Program-made: the position numbers and the translations under genes
In this document: positions 27,248 to 34,447 of the stretch, piece by piece
Layout of the letters: every line of letters begins with the position of its first letter
How positions within the stretch are numbered: the stretch's first letter is position 1
Assembly (NCBI GenBank): GCA_028285685.1
Contig: JANQOR010000023.1
Span: forward strand, 124,001-188,000
Direction of reading: 5' to 3'
Source: Cyclobacteriaceae bacterium
GTDB lineage: Bacteria; Bacteroidota; Bacteroidia; Cytophagales; Cyclobacteriaceae
Length of the DNA: 64,000 nt
The notes under the pieces: model-generated
Seen by the model: the letters and a program-made list of their open reading frames with translations, nothing else
What the model was told of the DNA's origin: nothing
Database searches by the model: none

Positions 27248-27424
27248 ATGGCCAGGGAGAAACTATTGACCACATTGCTTACAATCTCAACCATAGTGCT
27301 GATGTTTTGGTCGGTAGTTTCCTTCTTGGACTTGAAGGTCGATTTAGCTGAAATTGGTATTTCACTCATCCTTTTTTCCATTCAGGCGGTTCTCCTCAAC
27401 TTACTGAAGACGGCCGGAAAGTGA
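27248..27424 (+). CDS. Small two-helix membrane protein
   Basis: A 58-codon frame from ATG to TGA. It encodes a basic N-terminus (MAREK), a hydrophobic helix, a short charged loop (LDLKVDLAE) and a second helix ending in LLKTAGK. The alternation of two hydrophobic helices with positive ends is what a real small membrane protein shows, and random frames rarely do. It follows the hydrolase by 46 nt on the same strand and is probably the last gene of that operon. No homologue is known to me. Confidence 0.5.
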   Translation: MAREKLLTTLLTISTIVLMFWSVVSFLDLKVDLAEIGISLILFSIQAVLLNLLKTAGK

Positions 27425-27537
27425 CTGGGATATTGAGAACAGGCTTTTTTTCTTCTCCTCTATTAGAAATCTGACAAGTAAATTGTTAAGAGGTCCCATG
27501 TCAGGATCGGTGAAGGACTGTTCTCTCTCAAAAAAAA

Positions 27538-28206
27538 TCAATTAGACCTCGCGGTAACCCTCAATCCTACTGGCAATATTTCACCCTGCAAAATGAGTTG
27601 TTCTTCCTCATTCAGAATCCCAAGCATAAATTCTTGATCAGCATCTGAAGTGCTATCAATTAAATTCCTAAAGAGATAAGCACATCTTTCAATTTGCAGT
27701 TGCTGATCAACTCTTTTTAGAGCTATTACCATATCTTTTCCCTTGTGCAAGGGTGGGTCGTGATCGTGCTCAGAATGCCATTTGTGAGCTAATTGATCCG
27801 CTGTGGACATCTGATCTTTATAATACCATTTCAATGTCCGATCATCAACATGATCAAGGTCCATTTCCTCCAGAATAATTATTCCGCCTGGTGCCAGCAT
27901 GCTGCTGATGTTCTCAATAGACTGATCCAATTGATGTATGTGGTGAAGTGATCTTGTCCATAAAATCAGGTCAAATCTTTGGGAAGTTTTGAAAGTAGTT
28001 GCGTCTGCGGATCTTACGTCAAGACCCCTGGAGACGGCGATCCCAACCAGCCTCCTGTCTGAATCTATTCCCATGTAATCAGCCCCGGCAAGACTTAGCT
28101 CCACTCCCAATTCTCCGGACCCACAACCCACCTCAAGCACCTTAAGTCCCTGGAGTTTGACCTGGTCGTGAATAAATGAAAACGTATATCGAGTTCGTGG
28201 ATCCAT
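27538..28206 (-). CDS. Class I SAM-dependent methyltransferase
   Basis: 222 residues. Motif I is VLEVGCGSGELG (glycine-rich SAM loop), followed by the acidic residue in YMGIDSD, RFDLILWTRSLHHIH (motif IV/post-IV) and LAPGGIIILEE (motif VI). The fold is that of UbiE/Methyltransf_11-type enzymes acting on small molecules. The C-terminal 90 residues, rich in His and acidic residues, are not typical and may cap the substrate site. The gene stands alone. Confidence 0.87.
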   Translation of the reverse strand: MDPRTRYTFSFIHDQVKLQGLKVLEVGCGSGELGVELSLAGADYMGIDSDRRLVGIAVSRGLDVRSADATTFKTSQRFDLILWTRSLHHIHQLDQSIENISSMLAPGGIIILEEMDLDHVDDRTLKWYYKDQMSTADQLAHKWHSEHDHDPPLHKGKDMVIALKRVDQQLQIERCAYLFRNLIDSTSDADQEFMLGILNEEEQLILQGEILPVGLRVTARSN

Positions 28207-28366
28207 AGCAGCAAGAACAATTTAAAGGTAAAATATCAGTCAATCATTATTACAAACTGTGAAGGTTTTCTGAAGTTGGTGAAGTACTGCCTACCCAGAA
28301 TTTCCGTAAAATTCATAAATCCTACTTTGGTTGGATATGCATGTTCAATAGTTTTTCGTAAACTCG

Positions 28367-28720
28367 ATGAAATCAATGCTTACCAGAATGGAAAAATTCG
28401 AAGCCTATAAATTATTAACAGGAAAACTTGACGTGGAACTAAAGGAAAATTTCGGATTTCCTTTCACTTCTGTGAATGGAAACATGTTTTCCTTTCTTTC
28501 AAAAGAGAATGTTCTTGGCATTCGCCTAGCACAGAATGAGCGTGAAGAATTCCTGGGGAAGTTTGATTCGGAGATCTATCAAAGACCAGGAGGACAAGTG
28601 CTAAAGGAATATGTTGTTATTCCAGATGACTTGCTGGCCAACGCCGATGAGTTGACCAGTTGGTTTGAGAAGAGTCTGAACTATGCTGGAGGCTTAAAGC
28701 CCAAGAAAAAGAAGAAGTAG
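28367..28720 (+). CDS. TfoX N-terminal-like protein
   Basis: 117 residues; an internal ATG at 28379 is an alternative start. VLGIRLAQNEREEFLGKF and VLKEYVVIPDDLL...WFEKSLNYAGGLKPKKKKK match the short TfoX/Sxy N-terminal-like proteins common in soil and marine bacteria. These lack the C-terminal domain of true competence regulators, and their function is not known. It ends 3 nt before the convergent YdeI gene. Confidence 0.75.
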   Translation: MKSMLTRMEKFEAYKLLTGKLDVELKENFGFPFTSVNGNMFSFLSKENVLGIRLAQNEREEFLGKFDSEIYQRPGGQVLKEYVVIPDDLLANADELTSWFEKSLNYAGGLKPKKKKK

Positions 28721-28723
28721 TGA

Positions 28724-29359
28724 CTAATTCCTTGCTTTGTAATGATCATGCAGCCCCACTCCATTGAGAATTTGTTCGGTACACTTTTCAATCCTCGATT
28801 CACGAGTTTTTGACTGCTTTGGAGCTGAGAAATAGAGAATATATCCTCTTTGTCGTCCGGGTGTTAAAGCCTCAAAAGCAGCTTTGAAAAATGGGTCTTC
28901 TTCCAACCTGTTTTGAAGTTCTTCAGGAATCGGCTCAGGATTCCTTTTAAACTCCACTTTCAAGCCCGCTCTTTCCACCTCAACAGCTTCAAAAATGTAC
29001 GCTTTGATAAGCTTTTCCCTTTCGAGCACCTGTTTCGGGTTGGTAATTTTTAGGTAGCGAGCAGCCTGAGAGTTTTTTCCCGGTGCGGTTAGCATCCGCT
29101 CCGGATCTCCCAGCAAACTACCTTTGAAAAAGCTAACCGCAGCAAATTCCTTTAGCCCACTTAACGTCAGGATGTTCTTGCCCTGATAAGTATAGCAGGG
29201 AACTCCCCATTTGGATTCTTCTGTAAGTCCGCAATCCAGGATGACTGACCTCAGTTGCACCAGTTCTTTTTGCCAGGTATTGACCTTGCAATCAGGTGTA
29301 GCTCCCAGGGGGCAGCGTCCACAGCCATCAGCGAAATATTCTTCTACGTTTTGAGTCAT
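28724..29359 (-). CDS. YdeI/OmpD-associated family protein with DUF1801 domain
   Basis: 211 residues. The N-terminal half is DUF1801 (ESKWGVPCYTYQGKNILTLSGLKEFAAVSFFKG); the C-terminal half carries the YdeI tail (IPEELQNRLEEDPFFKAAFEALTPGRQRGYILYFSAPKQSKTRESRIEKC region, seen from about 145 to 200). A Cys cluster at the N-terminus (C13, C16 and C24) is unusual and could bind a metal. YdeI homologues have been linked to antimicrobial peptide tolerance, but the activity is unknown. Confidence 0.87.
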   Translation of the reverse strand: MTQNVEEYFADGCGRCPLGATPDCKVNTWQKELVQLRSVILDCGLTEESKWGVPCYTYQGKNILTLSGLKEFAAVSFFKGSLLGDPERMLTAPGKNSQAARYLKITNPKQVLEREKLIKAYIFEAVEVERAGLKVEFKRNPEPIPEELQNRLEEDPFFKAAFEALTPGRQRGYILYFSAPKQSKTRESRIEKCTEQILNGVGLHDHYKARN

Positions 29360-29393
29360 AGTTAGTCACAGATCTTTAAGTTAACTATTTTAC

Positions 29394-29807
29394 ATGGTTG
29401 TCTCGGAAGACAATTCAATTATGGACATAGAGGCGTTCAATCAAGCTCAATCCAAGACCGACCAGCAGATCTGTGATTTGTTAAGGTATGAGATTGACAA
29501 AAACCTTCCGGATGCGGAAAGCAAGATCTGGCATCGACATCCCGTCTGGTTTTTAGGTGGAAACCCGACCGTCGGATATAGCAAGCTAAAAGATTGTATT
29601 AGGTTGATGTTCTGGAGTGGTGCGAGTTTTGATGAACCGGGCCTTCAAGCAGGCACAGGCAAATTCAAAGATGCTTCTATTCGTTACACAGATGTAAGTA
29701 TGATAGATATCCAGGACCTAAAGAGATGGTTGGATAAGTCCATCAAAATCCAATGGGATTACAAAAATATCTACAAGAACAAAGGCCGTTTAGAAAGACT
29801 CAAGTGA
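29394..29807 (+). CDS. DUF1801 protein
   Basis: 137 residues; the ATG at 29421 (MDIEAFNQ) may be the true start. The DUF1801 core is visible in ESKIWHRHPVWFLGGNPTVGYSKLKDCIRLMFWSGASFD and YTDVSMIDIQDLKRWLDKSIKIQWDYK. It is divergent from the YdeI gene by 34 nt, which suggests a shared control region. A more distant relative lies at 34000-34398. Confidence 0.78.
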   Translation: MVVSEDNSIMDIEAFNQAQSKTDQQICDLLRYEIDKNLPDAESKIWHRHPVWFLGGNPTVGYSKLKDCIRLMFWSGASFDEPGLQAGTGKFKDASIRYTDVSMIDIQDLKRWLDKSIKIQWDYKNIYKNKGRLERLK

Positions 29808-29841
29808 GCAAAACGGACAAGCTTAGGAATCCTGAGCAAAA

Positions 29842-30459
29842 TCAGAATAGAAAAGCGCCCAACGTGTATGCGAGTAAATTACCAACACCGTGCGCAATCC
29901 AACCAGGCAAGATACTACCACCAGCCATACGTTCATTTAGGTAAACCTTAAGGTAGGCTCCAATGGATGGAAAGATGAAGATTACTGTTAGAAAAAGGTA
30001 GTTGTCTGTGATTGTCATGAACAATAGCGTATGGATGGAGCCGAAGGCGACGGCTTGAAGGAAGTTGCCAAGCCGGAAGTTCGTAACAGCTATCAATCGC
30101 TTGGCTAGAAATCCTCTAAAGAAGATCTCCTCCGAAAGAGAGGTCTTTATTCCCGCATCAACTACGATTAGCAGCATCGACGCAAAACCAAACCCCATGA
30201 CTTTGAATTTCCCCATCATACTGGTAGGACTTGAGAGGATAGCACGAAATTCGGGATCGAAGAAAGAAAACAAAAGCAGGGGTCCACCAACAAGAAAAGC
30301 CACGCCGAGGGCAAGTAAATTCGCTCTCAAGGGAGATCGGTATAGTCCTATAAAAGCAAAGAAGCTTTGTTTTTTCTCTTTTTTAAATAGATAGACTAGC
30401 AGCGGAATTAGGGTAAAAACCAGCAGTTGAAGAAAGGCATTGATAATATCGTTCAGCAT
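29842..30459 (-). CDS. CPBP family intramembrane protease
   Basis: 205 residues, five or six membrane helices. SEEIFFRGFLAKRL supplies the EExxxR motif; FGSIHTLLF and WIAHGVGN supply the two later histidines. This differs enough from the two other CPBP proteins in the window to be a separate lineage. It is divergent from the next CPBP gene across an AT-rich gap of about 150 nt. Confidence 0.87.
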   Translation of the reverse strand: MLNDIINAFLQLLVFTLIPLLVYLFKKEKKQSFFAFIGLYRSPLRANLLALGVAFLVGGPLLLFSFFDPEFRAILSSPTSMMGKFKVMGFGFASMLLIVVDAGIKTSLSEEIFFRGFLAKRLIAVTNFRLGNFLQAVAFGSIHTLLFMTITDNYLFLTVIFIFPSIGAYLKVYLNERMAGGSILPGWIAHGVGNLLAYTLGAFLF

Positions 30460-30607
30460 GGATATTTTCTTTAAGTGAAAAATGATACGGATTAAAATTA
30501 TTTATGTTAAACATAAAAAATATTATATTTAAAATAAAATTATAAATCTGGTATCTAACACAGAACATAGCCGTTCACTCTTAATCTTTATTGGGATAAC
30601 CTTTTTA

Positions 30608-31432
30608 TTGAGTACTCTTTTGTCCATTTATGTGGCCGTCGCAAGTCTCTCCGTCGAGACGATCACTTTTGTACGAATCTCAGCCATGTTTATTCCTGCG
30701 GTAGGAGTGACGATCATGCGACTATTTTTCAAAGATCCTGTAAGATCTGCGGGTTGGAGGCGCTTTCCTGTTAAGTGGCTACCTGCAGCTCTCTTTTTGA
30801 TTCCCCTGGCCATTCATTCCATTAATCTACCTTTGGTAGGGTACCTGAATTCGATGGAGATACCGTGGCAATCCTGGCTAACTGCGGATTCCGAAGGTAT
30901 TTTTCATGCACCTGAGAGCCGAGGATGGGGCGACTTGACGATGAGTGAGCTGGCCATGCGTCTTGCATTGAATGCAATTGTTGGTTTGATCATTGTATCG
31001 ATCCTGGCATTTTTCGAAGAGATTGGCTGGCGTGCATGGATGCTACCTAAACTGCAACAAGGTTTTTCTCCTCGAAGGGCGGTTTTGGTCAGTGCCGTTA
31101 TATGGGCTTTATGGCATGTTCCGTTCGTTGTTAGCGGGCTAAACTATCTCGATGAAGTTCCGATGTTGCAAATGCTAGTGCTTTATCCGACAGGTTTGAT
31201 CGGAGCTGGAATGGTACTTGGGTGGCTCTGGGTCAGGACAAGGAGTATTTGGATTGTCTCTCTCGCACATGGATCTCTAAACAACTGGGGACAGTTTGCT
31301 TTCAAATACATGCGAGACGGTTCCGGCGAGCCAATGGACTGGCCATGGCTGTACACTGGCGTTAATTTTTCGCTTCTATTGATAGGTATCATCGTTTTGG
31401 TAACACTTGGAAAGGAGACAACGAAAAATTAA
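30608..31432 (+). CDS. CPBP family intramembrane metalloprotease, start uncertain
   Basis: 274 residues from a TTG at 30608. The motifs are FFEEIGWRAWML, ALWHVPFV and LAHGSLNNWGQF, as expected for the family. The frame stays open upstream to 30533 and encodes HSRSLLIFIGITF, which completes a membrane helix, yet this stretch has no ATG, GTG or TTG. Either a rare start is used, or the TTG is real and the helix is short, or a small frameshift has removed the true start. It is divergent from the CPBP gene on the other strand. Confidence 0.8.
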   Translation: MSTLLSIYVAVASLSVETITFVRISAMFIPAVGVTIMRLFFKDPVRSAGWRRFPVKWLPAALFLIPLAIHSINLPLVGYLNSMEIPWQSWLTADSEGIFHAPESRGWGDLTMSELAMRLALNAIVGLIIVSILAFFEEIGWRAWMLPKLQQGFSPRRAVLVSAVIWALWHVPFVVSGLNYLDEVPMLQMLVLYPTGLIGAGMVLGWLWVRTRSIWIVSLAHGSLNNWGQFAFKYMRDGSGEPMDWPWLYTGVNFSLLLIGIIVLVTLGKETTKN

Positions 31433-31537
31433 AGAGTGATTATTTTGGCACTGAGGTTTTTTGAGCTGCCTTGAGGATTTCACCATATTAATTAACAACT
31501 TGTTGTCCTGGTTGCCTATCACTATAAATTTCCTGAT

Positions 31538-32095
31538 ATGAAGAAAAACAGAATAATTCAGTTATCTATTTGGATTACCAAGTCCGTCATTGCTATCGTT
31601 GCGCTGGTCTCCCTGCTCACGGTTATCTTCGTCATTCACTGGCACATGGATGCTGCTTTTTACAAGAACCTTTATTTGGTAAATGGTTTCCAGGCAGGAC
31701 TGAACTCATTTAACCTACGATTTTCGGGCAATGAATTGACAAACATTCGTTTGAGTGAGTTGGGCAGCGCAACGATTGTGTGGATCTTCATTCGAAATGC
31801 CGTCATATTAGCATTTGTGTTAGTGATTCTGAACATGATCATCGCAGTACTCAAGTCCATATCTAACCTGGAAACTTTCTATGATCAAAACATTCGAAAT
31901 TTCAGGAAGATCGCCAACATAGGTTTTGTTTTGACCCTTATTGCTTTTTTCAATTTTGGGACAGTAGATGGGGTGACTTCATGGAATTTTACCATTCCAT
32001 TTCAACCATTGTTGTTTTCTTCGTCTTTTCTAGTACTTGCAGAGGTGTTCAAAGAAGGTAAAAGATTGGCAGAAGATTCAAAATCGATTGTATGA
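31538..32095 (+). CDS. DUF2975 membrane protein
   Basis: 185 residues with four membrane helices (about 12-35, 80-105, 125-145 and 150-170), a pattern known for DUF2975. Its stop codon overlaps the start of the downstream XRE regulator by 4 nt. That pairing is typical: DUF2975 proteins with a YozG-like regulator. The membrane protein may sense a signal or hold the regulator; neither has been shown for this family as far as I know. Confidence 0.85.
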   Translation: MKKNRIIQLSIWITKSVIAIVALVSLLTVIFVIHWHMDAAFYKNLYLVNGFQAGLNSFNLRFSGNELTNIRLSELGSATIVWIFIRNAVILAFVLVILNMIIAVLKSISNLETFYDQNIRNFRKIANIGFVLTLIAFFNFGTVDGVTSWNFTIPFQPLLFSSSFLVLAEVFKEGKRLAEDSKSIV

Positions 32096-32295
32096 AAATA
32101 GTCGTGAACCTTGATGTTGTACTTGCTCAAAAAAAAATGAAGTTGAAGGAATTGTCCGAGGAAATTGGCATTTCTATGACTAATCTCTCATTGTTAAAAA
32201 CCGGAAAGGCCAGAGGTATTCGGTTCAGTACATTGATGCTAATTTGTAAGGCACTAGATTGTCAGCCAGGGGATTTGCTTGCTTTTGAAGCGTAA
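32092..32295 (+). CDS. XRE-family helix-turn-helix regulator, YozG-like
   Basis: 67 residues comprising just one Cro/C1-type HTH: KLKELSEEIGISMTNLSLLKTGKARGIRFSTLMLICKALDCQPGDLL. It starts at the ATG overlapping the DUF2975 stop. Short regulators of this type usually repress their own operon. Confidence 0.92.
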   Translation: MKIVVNLDVVLAQKKMKLKELSEEIGISMTNLSLLKTGKARGIRFSTLMLICKALDCQPGDLLAFEA

Positions 32296-32473
32296 GCAGT
32301 AGTCCAAAATCAGCAATGGGAACTGCCAAAGCGGAATCTGAATGACATTCCATAAAACGAAATGTAGGTATATGCAATAGATGCCTATTTCTGATAAAAT
32401 CACTTAAAAAACCCGATCTTTAAGTACATTAGTGCCTACGCTGTTTCTCACCCGCCTAAACCAGCCATACTGT

Positions 32474-33988
32474 ATGAGATCAGACGAATCGCTTGAAGAA
32501 AATCGCATTTCCAGTTTAAAATCTTATCAGGTACTGGATACCTTAAATGAAGAAGAATACGACACGATCACTGAGCTGGCGTCCTTCATTTGTAAGACTC
32601 CGATCTCGCTGATAAGCTTGATTGACGAGAATAGACAATGGTTTAAGTCTAGGGTTGGTCTTGACATTGACGAAACAAAGAGAGATATAGCTTTTTGTGA
32701 TCATGCCATTAGAGGTTCCGAAATTCTGGAGATAAAGGATGCCTTGGAAGACAAGCGATTTAAGGAAAATCCACTTGTCGTTGACGAACCTAATATTAGA
32801 TTTTACGCCGGAGCGCCACTGATTACCAGAGATGGCTATTCGCTTGGGACATTGTGTGTCATAGACCGGGTTCCAAGAGAACTGACATTGGATCAGAGAA
32901 ATGCACTGGAAAGATTGGCAAAGCAGGTAATGATGTTCATGGAATTAAAGAAAATGGGACATCGCTATGAGACCTTCTTTGAATCAACAAGCGATCTTAT
33001 TTATGAATTGGATCGCGACGGACGATATCTTCATGTAAACCATACAGTCGAGAGGCTTCTTGGTTACTCAGCTGATGAACTGAAAGATAGAACCTGTTGG
33101 GAATTTGTTCCGGATGAATATCGTGACGATACGAAAAAGCATTATTTGGAGAAGATTAAACTAGGGGAGAAATCCAGTTACCATGAGTTTCCGGTGATGT
33201 CGAAAGATGGGAATTTAATTTGGTTGGGACAAAGTGTCGATTACTTCTTTGACGAAGATGGAATGGCCTCCAGGGCGTATGTGATTGCGAAAGATATGTC
33301 GGAGATAAAAAAGGCCAAAGATGAAAAAGATCAATTAGTGGCTATGATAGCTCATGACTTGAAAGCTCCATTTAATCAGATCTACAGTTTGTCTGAGTTG
33401 CTCAAGATCAATCTCGAAGGAGACCAAATCACTTTCAACGACATGATAGGCAAGATCTCTATGGACAGCAGAGAAATGATTGATGATCTTATCTATTTGA
33501 AATCCTATGAGAGTTCAGGATTTACGCCGGAATTATCCGAGTTTGATTTGAAGCAATTCCATGATGTGAAAATGACACGATTTGCTAAGTCTGCCAGGAA
33601 GAAAGAAATCAATTTAGAAGGAAGATGTGTTTCACAAAACCCACTTGTCAAAGGGGATGAGAAATCCGTTGGTCGTATTGTGGATAACCTTCTGTCCAAT
33701 GCTATCAAGTTCTCACCTTCGGGAAGCAAAGTTGATTTTAGTATAGATGTTACCAATGAGAGCATCCTGATGGAGGTGCGAGATGAGGGGCCTGGATTCA
33801 GCAAAAGTGATAAGTCAAAGGCATTTGGCAAATTTCAAAAACTAAGCGCGAGACCTACAGGTGGTGAAAGCTCTACAGGGTTGGGATTGTCAATCGTTCG
33901 AATGCTGGTAGAAGGCTTACAGGGAAAGATTGATTTGGAAAGCGAGGAGGGAATTGGCTCAAAATTTACGGTTACCTTGCCAATGTAA
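32474..33988 (+). CDS. GAF-PAS sensor histidine kinase
   Basis: 504 residues from the ATG at 32474; an in-frame GTG 42 nt upstream is less likely. Order: GAF domain (about 15-155; ISLIDENRQWFKS and FYAGAPLITRDGYSLGTLCVID are typical of the GAF found in oxygen- or light-linked kinases), PAS domain (about 168-285; SDLIYELDRDGRYLHVN), HisKA with the phosphoacceptor in MIAHDLKAPF, and HATPase with N-box DNLLSNAIKFSP and G-boxes VRDEGPGFS and GLGLSIV. There are no membrane helices, so it is cytosolic. No response regulator gene is near; it is an orphan kinase. Confidence 0.93.
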   Translation: MRSDESLEENRISSLKSYQVLDTLNEEEYDTITELASFICKTPISLISLIDENRQWFKSRVGLDIDETKRDIAFCDHAIRGSEILEIKDALEDKRFKENPLVVDEPNIRFYAGAPLITRDGYSLGTLCVIDRVPRELTLDQRNALERLAKQVMMFMELKKMGHRYETFFESTSDLIYELDRDGRYLHVNHTVERLLGYSADELKDRTCWEFVPDEYRDDTKKHYLEKIKLGEKSSYHEFPVMSKDGNLIWLGQSVDYFFDEDGMASRAYVIAKDMSEIKKAKDEKDQLVAMIAHDLKAPFNQIYSLSELLKINLEGDQITFNDMIGKISMDSREMIDDLIYLKSYESSGFTPELSEFDLKQFHDVKMTRFAKSARKKEINLEGRCVSQNPLVKGDEKSVGRIVDNLLSNAIKFSPSGSKVDFSIDVTNESILMEVRDEGPGFSKSDKSKAFGKFQKLSARPTGGESSTGLGLSIVRMLVEGLQGKIDLESEEGIGSKFTVTLPM

Positions 33989-33999
33989 TGTGAATTCCG

Positions 34000-34398
34000 T
34001 TGACCAAATTACTACAATATACCGGCAAGGATATCCAAGCGATAGACTTTGATCCGTGGCTAGAGCAAAAACCTGAAACTTTAAGACCGATTGCTACGAA
34101 GTGGTTTAATGCTATTAAGAATTGCGGATTAGATGTGGAAGATATTTTTCATGACGGCTACCCAATTGGATGTGTGGAAGAAGCTCCCTTTGCTTACGTG
34201 AATGTATTTACTTCACATGTGAACGTGGGGTTCTTTTACGGAGCAGAATTGCCGGACGATTCCGGACTACTTGAAGGAACCGGAAAGCGAATGCGTCACA
34301 TTAAATTGAGACCAGATTCTGAGCTTAGTGACGAGGATATTTCACAACTGATCAAACTTGCCTATGAAGACATCAAGAGACGGCTATTGCTTGAATGA
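34000..34398 (+). CDS. DUF1801-like protein
   Basis: 132 residues from a TTG at 34000, 11 nt after the kinase stop. FAYVNVFTSHVNVGFFYGAELPD and GTGKRMRHIKLRPDSELSDEDISQLIKLAYEDIKRR match DUF1801 proteins. No ATG lies near the start, so the exact N-terminus is uncertain. The close spacing suggests co-transcription with the kinase, though a functional link is not evident. Confidence 0.7.
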   Translation: MTKLLQYTGKDIQAIDFDPWLEQKPETLRPIATKWFNAIKNCGLDVEDIFHDGYPIGCVEEAPFAYVNVFTSHVNVGFFYGAELPDDSGLLEGTGKRMRHIKLRPDSELSDEDISQLIKLAYEDIKRRLLLE

Positions 34399-34447
34399 TA
34401 TCAACGTTCCATGACTCGATCATGGCATAGTTGCGTAACTTCCTCCG

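Noticed and set aside
31525-31532. TAAATTTC as a -7 element for the DUF2975 gene
   Set aside because: It lies only 5 nt before the ATG, so transcription would start inside the coding sequence.
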